Source: Vermamoeba vermiformis (Eukaryota > Tubulinea > Echinamoebida). Taken from it: DNA of 64,000 bases. Shown here in pieces: positions 24,958-36,011 of this stretch; within the stretch, counting starts at the first letter, position 1, and each line of letters starts with the position of its first letter. The notes under the pieces were generated by a model. The model ran no database searches. It was not told the DNA's origin and worked only from the letters and a program-made list of their open reading frames with translations. The stretch lies in assembly GCA_045837725.1 (NCBI GenBank), contig JBEWZL010000179.1, positions 558,001 through 622,000 on the forward strand, read 5' to 3'. The position numbers were made by a program, and so were the translations under genes.

Positions 24958-27704
24958 TTACTTATTGGACTTCTTTGAGTGTAAAGCTTCCTTCTCCTGA
25001 CTAACCCTGGCTGAACAACCAAGCTCCTTGTCTCCAAAAGCAGATGCAAATCCAAAGTAGGTTTGGTAAATTGGGGATAAAATGTCTTTTGCAGACAAGA
25101 TACTGACTCGTTTGGTCATTTCTCTCACTGCCTTCTCTGCTTCAGCCGTGCTTTGTTTTGGTTCTAGTTTCTCAACTAAATTTACCAGCTCCTCACACAA
25201 TGGGATAAGCTTTTCTAGGTCGTGCATTGCTGATTTCATTGCTGTTTGCAGGTCTTGCAGTTCCACTTCAATTTTGTCTAATGGAAGAGCAGCCCTCGCC
25301 TTGGCTTGTTTTTTTGCAATTGTGATCATTTTTGCATGTACCTAGGATGGAGATTAGGCTGGTAACAGTGTCTGATCTGAATTCTTACTGTTGCTGCGCT
25401 TTGAGGTACAACTTCTAACCCTACAAAGTAGAAGTTTGGAATTTGAAGAACAACCAAAGCATTCTCAGCAGCTTTCATCAAGTTGAGCTTGAATTTCATT
25501 AGACTATAATAACAAAACTAATGACATACTGATCCTTTGCTTTGTTTTGTATGGAAACCAATAAAGATGTCACTGCCATCCATCTTTGCAGGCATGAGTA
25601 CATCAGCAAACTTAGATGATTGTTCATCAATGGCAATAACTTGTTTTTTTGCAGTTTCTTGCAAGATTGCTGCTGAATTGCCATTGAATTGCTGCTTCAG
25701 TACAACTACTCCCTTTAAAGTCACCTGAAACTCAATCAGACATTTCAAACATGCCAAGGGCTATTGGACTCTATGCTTACCTTAGCAGTGTGAAGCTCTG
25801 CAGGTAAAGTCTTGCAATCAAAAATGTTCTGCAATTCAACTTCAGAAGTACTATCTGCCTGGCTTGCCAAAATGTAGCATGCATAAATACTTGCTGCTAT
25901 TGCATGTATAAAACTTCTGCCTCTAGTCTTGCTGTTGTCAAGAACATTTGAGCAAAGGGGATGAATAGTGAGCATGCTATATGAGATATCAAATGGCTCC
26001 CAATGTTCAGAGTGCACTGTGCTCTGCAACAGTGACAAGGGTTTGGTTGCATCTACATGTGAGTGCAGAAATGGTCTGGTGTACTGCTTTTTGTTCTCAT
26101 TAATCTTTGCCCACTGAATTAAGTACCCTCTTTCTTCTAATACTTGAGGTGCCACTTCAAGATGGGGGAGGTTTTCTTTGATATCAAGTGGCAAACAAAA
26201 CGCTGCTTTAATGTCCAAAAGTTCAAGTGCTTGGGATACCAGCTTTTTTTCTTCTGCGGTGCATCTTTGCATTCTGGCCTCAATTTCAGGAGTAGTTGCA
26301 GAATGTGGGAATTCTTTGGCCAGTCCTTCATCCAATGTGTTTGAAATTCCTTTTAGGTAATTTTTCACCTTTTCAGGATAAACATCAGTACAGTTAAGCC
26401 ATTTGTTCATTGAGTAGATTTTCTCTATGTCCACCAGGCCTTTGTATGCAACTTGCAATAAAATCTCTATTCCTCTTGGTACACCAAAAGCTTGATAGAA
26501 CAGTCCAATGAGGATTTTGGCTGTTTGTTTGTGTAGGGCACTAGTACATTGAAGTGATTAATTTAACATACAAGTAAAAAGTTGTTACCTTGAAGTAGAG
26601 CTTTGTACTTCTGTATTTGGTAAGCATTTGCCAAAATATTGTTCTGCAATGGTGTTCAAGCAAGTTGCAGAGAGCAGATTCTCCATTGAAGCTTTGATCA
26701 AGTGGTAACTGCTTCCCTTGTCTTCATATCTCCCTGGTACAATTGTACCAGTTACAAGCCAAAAATAGCTGGAGTTTCTAAGTTCTATTCTTGCTGTAGC
26801 AGCAGAGCTCAGTACCTTGTAAATAAAGTCATCTTCTTTGGTGTCAGCTTTGGATTTGTTACTGCAAACCTGCCAAACATAGTTAGATGAGTATTGGAGT
26901 GATTTGATTACTTGGCATTCATCCAGACCAAAGATGAGCAGCCTCCTTTCAACTGTATCAACTTCAAATGGATACTCTGTTGGTGGATCACAGAACTTGT
27001 CAACTAGAGCACCAAATAGATCAATAAACTCTGCTACACTGCCAATAAAGCTATTCTTCCAGGCTGTGTTGATTTTGAGTGTTTTTGCTTTGAAAGAGAC
27101 TTTTTCATTTGCAAATCTAGCCATTATATTGTGTTTAATGATTGCCTTAAGGACTAACAAGGATAAGCATGCAAACCCTCAGTGGTGGGAACTTACTTTC
27201 ACTTGGATCTGACTCAACTGGCAAGTTTTCTGCATTCATGATCAGGATTTGTTGCATGAAAGCTGTTTTGTACAAGGCATTGATAAAGACTTTTCGATTC
27301 AATTCTGTTCCATCAACATTGCCTGCCAATAAAAACTCTTGAACAATCTCAGGATCATTGAGAGCATGGTAGATCCATTCTATCATGAGACGAGACTTTC
27401 CACTGCCTGGATGCATAGTTTGAACTGCATAAGTTGGCTTCTTATTAGGCTGGGAAAAATTGTCGTATGCAGCTTGCAACATTGCTGAAAGAATTTGCTT
27501 TCTGTTGAGAAATGGTGCGCGCTCTGAAGATCCAGTCCATGTTGCTTGAGCATCAGTGCTCATGTCTGGCAAAGGGAATGGCAAAATCTTATTGTTGATT
27601 TTAAGCTGAAGGACCGTTTTGGTTTGAAGGTAACGAAAATCCTCAGGTTTTTTCATTTGCAGTTTTATGTCTTGGCTTCTTTTAGAAACCGTTGGAGCTG
27701 CCAT
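24958..27704 (-). CDS. Crinkler/RHS-type P-loop NTPase with PD-(D/E)XK-like domain, copy B
   Basis: This is an intact paralogue of the gene at 17291-19937, in about 8 exons. It starts at 27704 (MAAPTVSKRSQDIKLQ). The NTPase has Walker A HPGSGKSRLMIE, Walker B LLIFGLDECQ, and the sensor region WLVTGTIVPG followed by FGVPRGIEI. The C-terminal nuclease-like region has FADVLMPAKMDGSDIFIGF followed by HTKQ, so the usual E/Q-x-K position is His here; copy A has Gln. A coiled coil (LDKIEVELQDLQTAMKS) and SPIYQTYFGFAS follow, and the stop is at 24958, only about 20 bp from the MFS remnant. No secretion signal is seen, so the protein is probably intracellular. Crinkler-like architecture is family knowledge; nuclease activity is doubtful for this copy. 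Confidence 0.78.
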
Positions 27705-28205
27705 TGTTTGCCTCGTAATTTTTGCAGACGTGAAATAGCCTTTTGGGAACGTTAATTTTTTTAATGTCTGAATCCCATCGTAATCTTACCTGGGCAATGC
27801 GTAGCTCTTTCGTTCAATTTTAGCAACGGGGGAACTCCTAGATTTAATTATTAACCCACGAAAAAGAGATCGAATAATTTTTTTATCTCTTTATAAATTA
27901 TTTTAGTTCTACGTTATAGAAAAAACAAATGGTCGATCGGCGCTTCTATTATTCTTTAACGAGTTTTAAACAAAATCTTACCAAACGCTTTTTTCATTGT
28001 CGACTGCAACGCCAGTTTAGCGAGCCCAGCCCTAATGGGCAATAGTACACGCCCAAGCATACCTTTTTTAAATTATTGCAATGATAAATAATTAATTGCA
28101 AGCGTTGTGTTTGTGAGTTCACAAAACGGTGCAAATAAAACAGATCTCGAGAACGAAAATTTTGTAATCAAGATTATCGCGCGTGGTCGCGGTAAAAGTT
28201 TATGA
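27705..28205. other. Intergenic region between Crinkler-like gene B and WD40 gene B
   Basis: No coding sequence was recognised in about 500 bp of AT-rich DNA. It resembles 19938-20330 in position but not clearly in sequence, unlike the exons on the WD40 side. Confidence 0.35.
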
Positions 28206-30788
28206 TTATGAAAGACTATTAACAAGAGTTTGTAAATCGTTTTGAATTGATCGTCGTTTTTTGCTGGGCGAATGCGGCTCCGGAGTTTGCTCGGTTAGCT
28301 CCCAAACGACAATAGAGCCCTTAATAGTACCAGCTACTACATACTTCTCATCGTATGATATGTCAGCTTGGTTAACTATCTCGTTAGGACCTTCGAGCTG
28401 ATCCACAACGGCGGATGTGTCCGGGTTGATGAGCGTTACAGTTGGACTGCCGTGAATTAATGAAGCAACTAAACCGCTCTTAGACTATAATACGATCAAC
28501 ATTAGAAAAATAGGGTAACAAGATCGTCCTATTAAACAGCTCAAGCGAGATCCATTATCGATTTCTAAATTAGGAAAAAAAAGCGTACCATAGATCCGGT
28601 CATGGAGTAAGTCTGATTGAAGAACGATACTTTGAAGGGCTCTAAATTAGAATATGACAGCTTCTTAATCTGATTATCGTTCGTATTGAGCCAGACGGTC
28701 TTGTGCTCCGTGTCCATAATAAAATTCATTAGCGGACAATTCGTATTCAATTTCTTCGCTTTCATCAAATTAAAATTAAATTCCGGTGGCAAACTCTTGT
28801 ATACCTAATATTAAAAAGCTTGGTCAGTCACGAAAATTCCGGATCACATCCAATATTTTTTTGTAAAACCGATAATAGTGCTTTGTAAGAGCTACTAAAA
28901 TGTATATAATATTAATGTAAATATTTACATTAATATCCGATGCAAAATAAATGTGTATTTTAAACCAAGAAAAGAAGATCTACTTACGCGCATCTGGCCG
29001 ACGCAATCGCCAGTCAACAAATACCCATCATCTCCAACCTCAATAGTGCTAATTGAGTTAGTGACAGGATGTTCTTCTTCACTCCACGAATCATTGTCCT
29101 CGGAGCTCGAGTCCTCGTGCGGAGGAAATTCCAAGATGACACTGCGAGCATTGCTGATATTATTTACATGTATGCTGCCCTTAGCGTCGCCAATGATGAA
29201 TTGATTGTTGTTCATCTGCAAATGCAATAAATGCAAAGATTAGTACGATCACTTAAATGTGAAAATGAAGCGTAAAAAGGTTTGATTTTTCATTTTCTAT
29301 CGCCGGTCAAGTTGAGTTTTTCCATATTTAGTAAGGAAGTCAACATAAACATTATAATTATTCCTTTTTAGGAAATTATGTTTTCGTGTACGTACCGGAT
29401 GAAATCGAATGCAATTGATGCCAGTGCCGAGTTTGTACGAAGTAATTTTCTTTTGCAGCGCGACATTCCACAGTCGAATAATATTGTCTTTGCCACACGT
29501 AAGCAAATGATCCTTATTGAACGACCTACACAAACAAATAACATCACGTGTCAGATATAGATCTCGTACGTGGGGGTATTAGTAGTAGTTCAACGTACCA
29601 ATCAAAGTCTACTATTCCATTCTTATGTGCGTTCAATGTGAATTTGACTTCATTCGTCGCGCAGTCGTACAGCATCAAATTGCCGTCGTTGGATGCACAC
29701 GTCACCACCTAAAAAATCACATTAGGCATACTGCCACATTACACATGCAATATTATAAATCGTGTTAATACTATTATTATGATTAGTTATTGCGTTTCAG
29801 TTTCACTTACAGAACTCGATCCAGGTAAAAATCTGACTTTGGTGACGTAAGATTTGAACGGCTGACTCATCTTTACCATCACATAGCTGTTATTCATATT
29901 AATACTTACTGTTATATTAATATGTGTATAGTATATATTCGCTTACGTCTTTTTAGGCGTTAATTCTTCGGGTTTTTGCGGAGATAAATTTATCGGTGTT
30001 GTTTCGGCGCTGGTTTTCAGACCTCCATTTGGCAGATCAGTATCTTTGATAATTAATGAGTCCTTATGACCGTTGTTGTTATTATTATTGGCTTCTATAT
30101 TTCTTGATTTCGCTAAGTGTTCTTTTGACGAAGTTTTTGTGACTTGATCTGGCCGCACAATTGTAATTTCTGGCGCAGCTTCTTTTGGCTTATCTTCCGA
30201 TGGTTTATCTTCGAGCTCGGCATTATTTTTATCAATTTTATCTTCTTCATTATTTGCGTCGAGATTTGCTTCAGTTTTCGTGGTTTGATCTGGCTGTTCG
30301 GATTCACCAGAATTATCTTTGTTAGCTTCACCTGAGTTTCCAAGTGGCTCTATAGATCCGTTCAATGATATAGTAGATAAAGAGGAGCTACTGCTAGTAT
30401 TAGAAGCAAATGAACTGCCGCTTAAGCTGAGTTCTGGATTTCGTCTTGGGCTTGTCGGATCCAAGTCTATATTTACAAAAGATGACGTAAGACTAGCCAA
30501 ATCATGAGTAGATCTATTTGGGGAGTACGGTTCAGACTCTTGAGTAGAATCCCATTCGCTGTCACTGCAGATCAATAAATTAAATTAGAAAAATTTTAAA
30601 AAAATCAATAAGATGCAATTATTGATGATTGTCATCATAAATATGCGAAGTATTAATTTTACAGGCAAACAAATATTATACACATTAATGGCGGTTAGTT
30701 CAATTAATTGAAAATTTTTAAATTTTAAATAATGTTGATATTATGCCTTTAATATCGACTCAAATTACCTATCCTCGTCGCTATACAT
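28206..30788 (-). CDS. WD40-repeat protein, WDR13-like
   Basis: A tiny first exon starts at 30788 (MYSDED) and splices to a long Ser/Asn/Glu-rich disordered exon (about 29948-30566). Further exons carry WD40 blades: SQPFKSYVTKVRFLPGSSS, GNLMLYDCATNEVKFTLNAH, NKDHLLTCGKDNIIRLWNV, SISTIEVGDDGYLLTGDCVG and EKYVVAGTIKGSIVVWEL. The block order and phrases such as a FDWS-like turn before a GKDNIIRLW blade, an INCIRFHP strand, and the final VxWE blade resemble animal WDR13. WD40 propellers are protein-binding scaffolds; no catalytic role is implied. The C-terminus ends in a basic tail (SPSKKRRS) that could act in nuclear import. The WDR13 relation is a recognition by eye; the WD40 fold is confident. 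Confidence 0.8.
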
Positions 30789-31062
30789 ATTACTAACAGA
30801 AAATTCTACAATAAGCAATAATCAAGATCAGATCTTGTGCATCAGCGCGTTGTGCAGTTGATCTTGTCAACAATGTCAAAGCAATTATTAAATATATAGC
30901 TTTGATATGTGTTTGTAATAAACGAAATATTTTTCAAAGATTTAAATGCGCAAGTTCGTTATACAGCAACACGTGCTCATTTCCCGATTTGGATCTTTAA
31001 ACTAAAAGCGATGCCTATCTTTCTAAAGCTGTTACGACATGTATTTATAATAATAAAGCACA

Positions 31063-31185
31063 ATGGGGGCTGCTTCTAGCTCGAGTTCAGACTTTGATTA
31101 GATCAAGAAGGAGAAAAAGGAACGAAAGAGGGAGCGAAAGGTTAGCAACCTAAAGGAAAGAAACCAAAGAAAGAAGACTCTTTAA
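31063..31185 (+). other. Possible remnant of a small basic protein gene
   Basis: An ATG at 31063 opens MGAASSSSSDFD followed by a stop. The same frame then continues as a strongly basic stretch (IKKEKKERKRERK) to another stop at about 31183. The Gly2/Ser-rich start resembles an N-myristoylation signal. It could be a decayed gene, or chance in a purine-rich tract. Confidence 0.2.
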
Positions 31186-31279
31186 GTAATCCGACCTATA
31201 AAAATGTGCCTTCAATGACTACCAGCATTTACAACCCAAATTGAATTTGATCTGCATTTTTAAAAATTAAATTTTGATT

Positions 31280-34200
31280 TTAATATTTTTCGGGACATTT
31301 TTCTCGCACGCAAGGTCCATTAGAGCAATATTGTCTTATTATTCCTTCTTTCAAAAAATCTCGGATCTGGTTTTGCACCTCAGGTTCTCTGTTCATTAAT
31401 GTTAGCATACCAATTCATTTTTATGGTCATGATTACTGTTACCTTCTCGGGCACTCGTGTGTATCGTATATTTTAGGTGGCGCAGTATTATTGAACGGTT
31501 CCCAAGGTACATTTTCGTAGCGCCACTGAGCGATGCCAGATCCGTAGAAATCTCCTTTATGCTCTAAATATTACCGTATTAGAAAATTATATGGTACAGA
31601 GGGCTCCTTTAAATCATACCAGGCACACCAAATATAGGTCTAACTTGAGGACCGACATTGGATGCGTTGTACGCACGCGCCATTATTTCAGCGCCCAAAT
31701 AGGATACTTGCGCATCGCCGAAGGCCACTAAGCAAGTTAATATTAGATGATATAGACTATTTTAGCCCAAAAGATGCTTACTTTGTAACAAGATCTGTTT
31801 CTGAGCCATGCCAGGTGGAGGGTTTGTAATAGAGCTCATCCAACCAGAAGGCTCGCCTTGGTCCCATAATGGCTGCATCAGAGCTATAACGACTAATTGG
31901 TGCGTCCAAGTATAGAATTGATAGCTCAAGAGCTGTTGGTACCGCGTAAAGTCGACGGATCGAGGTAAAAGAACGGAGTAAGGGCCACCAGGAACGCCTA
32001 GTAATATATATATTAATAATGTACACGATAAATAACATCGATTTAAGACGATTTGTAACAGAATTTAATTTTGATGTGGATTTGCTTACCTAAAACACCG
32101 CGCTTCAAGTCTCGTGAACTTGCGAAATAAGCGGCACCAACAATACCACCCTGCGAGTTACCATAATATCCTACCGGCGTATCTTTCGAAATCAACGGTA
32201 CGTTGGCCATGTACAGCGCTGAGTCTTTGGCGAGCATCTCTTTCATGAATCGCAACATGACTGATTTGAATACAAAGCCTTGCAACGTCATTTCAGGCAG
32301 CGAAACAAAATTAGACATGTCGCTCATCAGCCACTTGGCGACGATAGGCACGTCGTGTTTTGCCATGCCGTACCAGTCCATCGCTAACAGGACGTAATTG
32401 TAGTTGTTGGAAATACGTCGTAAATGACGCGTCATTGCCTCGGAGCGACTTCCTAAAAAGGAAAAAATTGATCAGATCCCGTTCAAATTTTGCATTTTCA
32501 TTTTTATCTAAAAGTAATTTTATGCCTTAATATTTGCTAATATTTTTAGGAATTAGGCATTCAGAGAAACAAAGATTTTTAGGAAATTTCATATACGCGT
32601 ACCGAACAAGCCGTGGCCATACTGCAAGATCATTTCCGCTGGTTTGTTGCTGAGTTTCAACGAGCACGGCACACGAATCAAAAACTGCGCTTTTTTCGTG
32701 AACAACGGCTCTAACTTGGTAACTCGCTTGCCATCGACACGCGGCAGAATTGAACCGCGCTCCATACTTGACAAATAATACGGTGCATTGATTTCACCTA
32801 ATCAAATTAGAATATTAATAATTTGATTATGAGCTAAAACCAAGCTATTTTTCGGCGGAAAATGTTCGAATAAAAAAAAGAACTGATTTTGGTTTGAGCT
32901 CCATTTCTTAAAATAATATTTTCTTTTTGCGTACCGTGAATAGTCCTGGCCATCACATCAGTAGTATTTCCTTCGCAAGAATCTTCTTCAATCAAATGAA
33001 TTTTGTACGTCACGTCTTCAACTCTATTCAACGCATCATCGCGCATATTTTCAGCGCGACCGACGCAAATATCACGTGACATTGTGGTGAATTCCCACGC
33101 AAGTTGGAGTTGTTTGCGTGCAAATCCGCCGTTTGCCAAAATAGGAAAGACTGATTCGTCAAAGTGCTGTCGTTCAGGGGTCTTGTCACCATCGTCATCG
33201 CGCAACTTTTTGAACGCGTCACTGGCCTCAATGAGATTGCCTGATTTGGTTACTAAATTTCTGATGCCGACTACGTATCTTGTGGCCCAATCTAACGGCA
33301 CTGCAGGCAGAATGACGAGCATTGGATCGATCGTGTCATGCGCATCGACCTCGGCCCAATGCGGAATTTTTTCGCCAGTCTTTGCATTAATGATCACTGT
33401 AGTTGCATTTGCAGCCATATAAATTCCGATATCGTTCCAGGGAATTAATCCTGACGAGCTGATTTCACTGAATTTGACCAACAGCGGACTCATCACGCTG
33501 AAGCCATCAAGTTCGTTCCAATACTGCATGTTCCAGCTGCCTCCACCTTTGATGGGAGGCATTCTATCAGCAGGCAGTGCCAGTCTCAAGCCAGTAGCAC
33601 TCGTTTGGTCTTGCACGGTGTACTCGTTAGACGGCCACGGGAGTGCCAAGTTGACATCGGGCGGGTTCCAATCAGGCGCGACCATCACTAAAGCAATCAA
33701 GCTGATAAGAAACAGCACGAAAGATGCTACAGCTAGAACAGCAAATCCAAATTGAACGGCCACTACCCCGCGAGATTTCCGATCGATTTTGTCGTCATTT
33801 GCATAAATTGTGATTAACGGGGAGATTCGCAGTCTGTACACGATCAAAACAGCCAAAGCTACCTTAACATTAGGCAAAAGTAAGAATAAGGGTATATTAT
33901 ACGACATACCTATTTGTATAATAACGGCAATGATAGAGAACGCAATATAAGTTTGAAGCGTCCGCCACATCCACTCCCAATCCTCGCTAACTTCGCCTGA
34001 AGGCTCGAAAAAGAATCCCTTAATTTAATATTAGTATATCTATGCTATTACTATGTGTTTTTTCGTACCTTCAATTGGCTAGGAACGTACCACATAATTA
34101 CAATGTTATAAATACAATTTATAAATAAATAGATCGCGGCCAAAACGTGACCAGACATTCGATGACGCATAAATACAAAACCTGCATATTTAATTAATAT

Positions 34201-34638
34201 TATGCTAATGTTGATTATGCTACAACGTACCAACACACGCAAAGGTGCAGTTTAAAAACAATTCGAGGGCAAACGGGAACGCAACCATTAATCTTCCGGT
34301 AATTGAATAAAATCCCAGTAACGGGAATAATACTCGCATTGATAAAGCTATAAATATGATCCATCCTGCTAAAACACTGGCGTTGATGATCTGAATTTTC
34401 CACGTTAGTTTCAAATAACTTTTAAGTTAATAATTTTAACGTTAAAAACCCCATAAAAATCTATTTAAAAGCGTAGTCAACTTACGGATAATTTTTTAAA
34501 TTTAGCTTGTCGCGCAAGAATGTCTGATGAAATGATCAGATCGTCTTCTTCGAGCTCTACATCAAAATCGTTATAATCCTCAGGAAGATCTTTAAAGAGC
34601 TCGGTGTCGTCATCTTCCTCATGGAAGACGTAACTCAT
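31280..34638 (-). CDS. Multi-pass membrane domain fused to a large alpha/beta hydrolase
   Basis: The start at 34638 (MSYVFHEEDDDTELF) matches the conserved start of copy A; an upstream in-frame ATG at 34650 is possible. After an acidic N-terminus come about six or seven hydrophobic segments (ASVLAGWIIFIALSMRVLF, FINCIYNIVIMWYV, TYIAFSIIAVIIQI, VLAVASFVLFLISLIALVMV). Then comes a long extracytosolic-type region with LPADRMPPIKGGGSWNMQYW and DWATRYVVGIRNL. The hydrolase core has MILQYGHGLFG (oxyanion-type HG), then VGYYGNSQGGIVG, the G-x-S-x-G nucleophile elbow, and GPYSVLLPRSVDFTRYQ. The final exons end CSNGPCVREKCPEKY at 31280. The region resembles secreted hydrolases of unknown specificity seen in bacteria. 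The substrate is unknown. A catalytic Asp and His cannot be assigned with certainty. Confidence 0.75.
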
Positions 34639-34872
34639 TCGTGCAGTCATTGTGCTGCATCCGTGAGCAAAAACGAAAAGAAAATTGCGCGGGTAATTGG
34701 AAGCCAAAATTTGTCAGCCGACTTGAATTATTTAACAATTTTATACATGAACACCATTATTAATATTAGCGGAACTCGCGAGTCACATAGCGTGTCCTGT
34801 CGCTTCCCACGGGACGCACGCCATGATTTTTCTTCGTAGAAACCAAAACCAATAGATCAGCAATTCAACACA

Positions 34873-35830
34873 ATGGAAGACCAACTAAGAGCACTAGAAG
34901 ATTTAAAAAATCAAGGATTTATCCAAGAAGCAGAGTACAACAGGAGAAAGGCAGAGTTAACGGTAAGATCTATCTTCTAAGAAACATATTTACAATTATA
35001 TTAATCAATGTATATTAGGGTGACAATAAATCAACCGATCAATTTGCTAAATTATCTCTGGTAAGTAAGATCGAGTCCTAAAGAATCAAAAAACGTCGTT
35101 AGTGGCCTCTTTAAATTCCTGCCCTAATTAATACATTAATTTAACCTTAAAAAATGAAGTTAGGATATTATTGCCAATAACAAGATATTTCTGGTAAATT
35201 AATTAATCAAATATCTTTTCGATCCCACCAGGATTTTCGTCTACAAACTGTCACCAACCCAGATGGCACGTATAATAACTGTAAATGGCAATGCGTTATT
35301 CCAGGACTACCAAACGTAAGTATTTAGCCATTACAAACCGAGTTGGATCTGACAGATCTTGTTCAGACGCCTTGGGAAGGTGGTGCCTATCCTCTAACCA
35401 TTGAGTTTCCCGATAAATACCCTCAACAGTCTCCAACATGTAAGCCGCTATAATATTTATCAGTACTGACGCCTATTCCAGGCAGATTTCCGCAAGGCTT
35501 CCTACATCCGAACGTTTTTCCGTCGGGCACCGTGGCACTTCCTCAATTACGAACATCATGGAACCCTGAAACACCTATTCAAGATGTATGTTATAGTCGC
35601 CACTCATATTAATGGCTTAACTAACTAAGGAAAGCAGATTATTTTAGCGATCCAACAATTTTTGAACAAACCGGATCTGAGTGACCCTGCGCAACTAGAA
35701 GGATATCAGTTAGCCTTGTAAGGAGTTATATTGCTTAACTTTATCGTATTAATCGTTGAGTAGCCGCCAGCCAGAAGAATACGTCAAGCGGATTCGTCTT
35801 CAAGCCGAAAAATTTCCACTAACTAAATAG
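34873..35830 (+). CDS. SHOCT-like segment fused to a Ubc9-like E2 fold lacking the catalytic Cys
   Basis: Seven exons encode about 180 residues. Residues 1-30 (MEDQLRALEDLKNQGFIQEA...) read like a SHOCT helix pair. After a short linker comes a Ubc9-type UBC fold: FRLQTVTNPDGTYN, WQCVIPGLPN, TPWEGGAYPLTIEFPDKYP, HPN at 105-107, PSGTVALPQLRTSWNPETP, then IILAIQQFLNKPDLSDPAQ and YVKRIRLQAEKFP. In active Ubc9 the thioester Cys lies ten residues after the first residue of HPN; here that position (115) is Ala, read directly as GTG GCA CTT near 35540. The N-terminal helix of normal Ubc9, which contacts SUMO and the E1, is replaced by the SHOCT-like part. It therefore cannot form a thioester and is probably a UEV-like adaptor (inference). 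It is divergent from the membrane-hydrolase gene, with about 230 bp between starts. Confidence 0.88.
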
Positions 35831-36011
35831 CCTAATTTTGCAATGCTTGCTCCATCACCTTTTGCAAAAAATAAACTCTCAATATGGCATAAAATACGCT
35901 AGTAAGATTGGTTCAACAAATTTGTGCGAAGATGTTTATTGTTAAGACAGTAACATTTTTATCGTTGCGAGACAGCATACTAATTTTATTAAATAATAAC
36001 AACCATTGTGC

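Larger units (their letters stand above)
23850..34638. repeat. Tandem duplicated four-gene block, copy B
   Basis: This is the second copy of the MFS, Crinkler-like, WD40 and membrane-hydrolase block in direct orientation, immediately after copy A (15320-23556). It retains the full WD40 and hydrolase genes that copy A lost, but its MFS gene is decayed. Confidence 0.85.

Noticed and set aside
30113-30343. Lys/Ile/Gln-rich minus-strand frame within the WD40 N-terminal exon
   Set aside because: It overlaps the real Ser/Asn/Glu-rich frame in another phase and reflects the biased codon composition.
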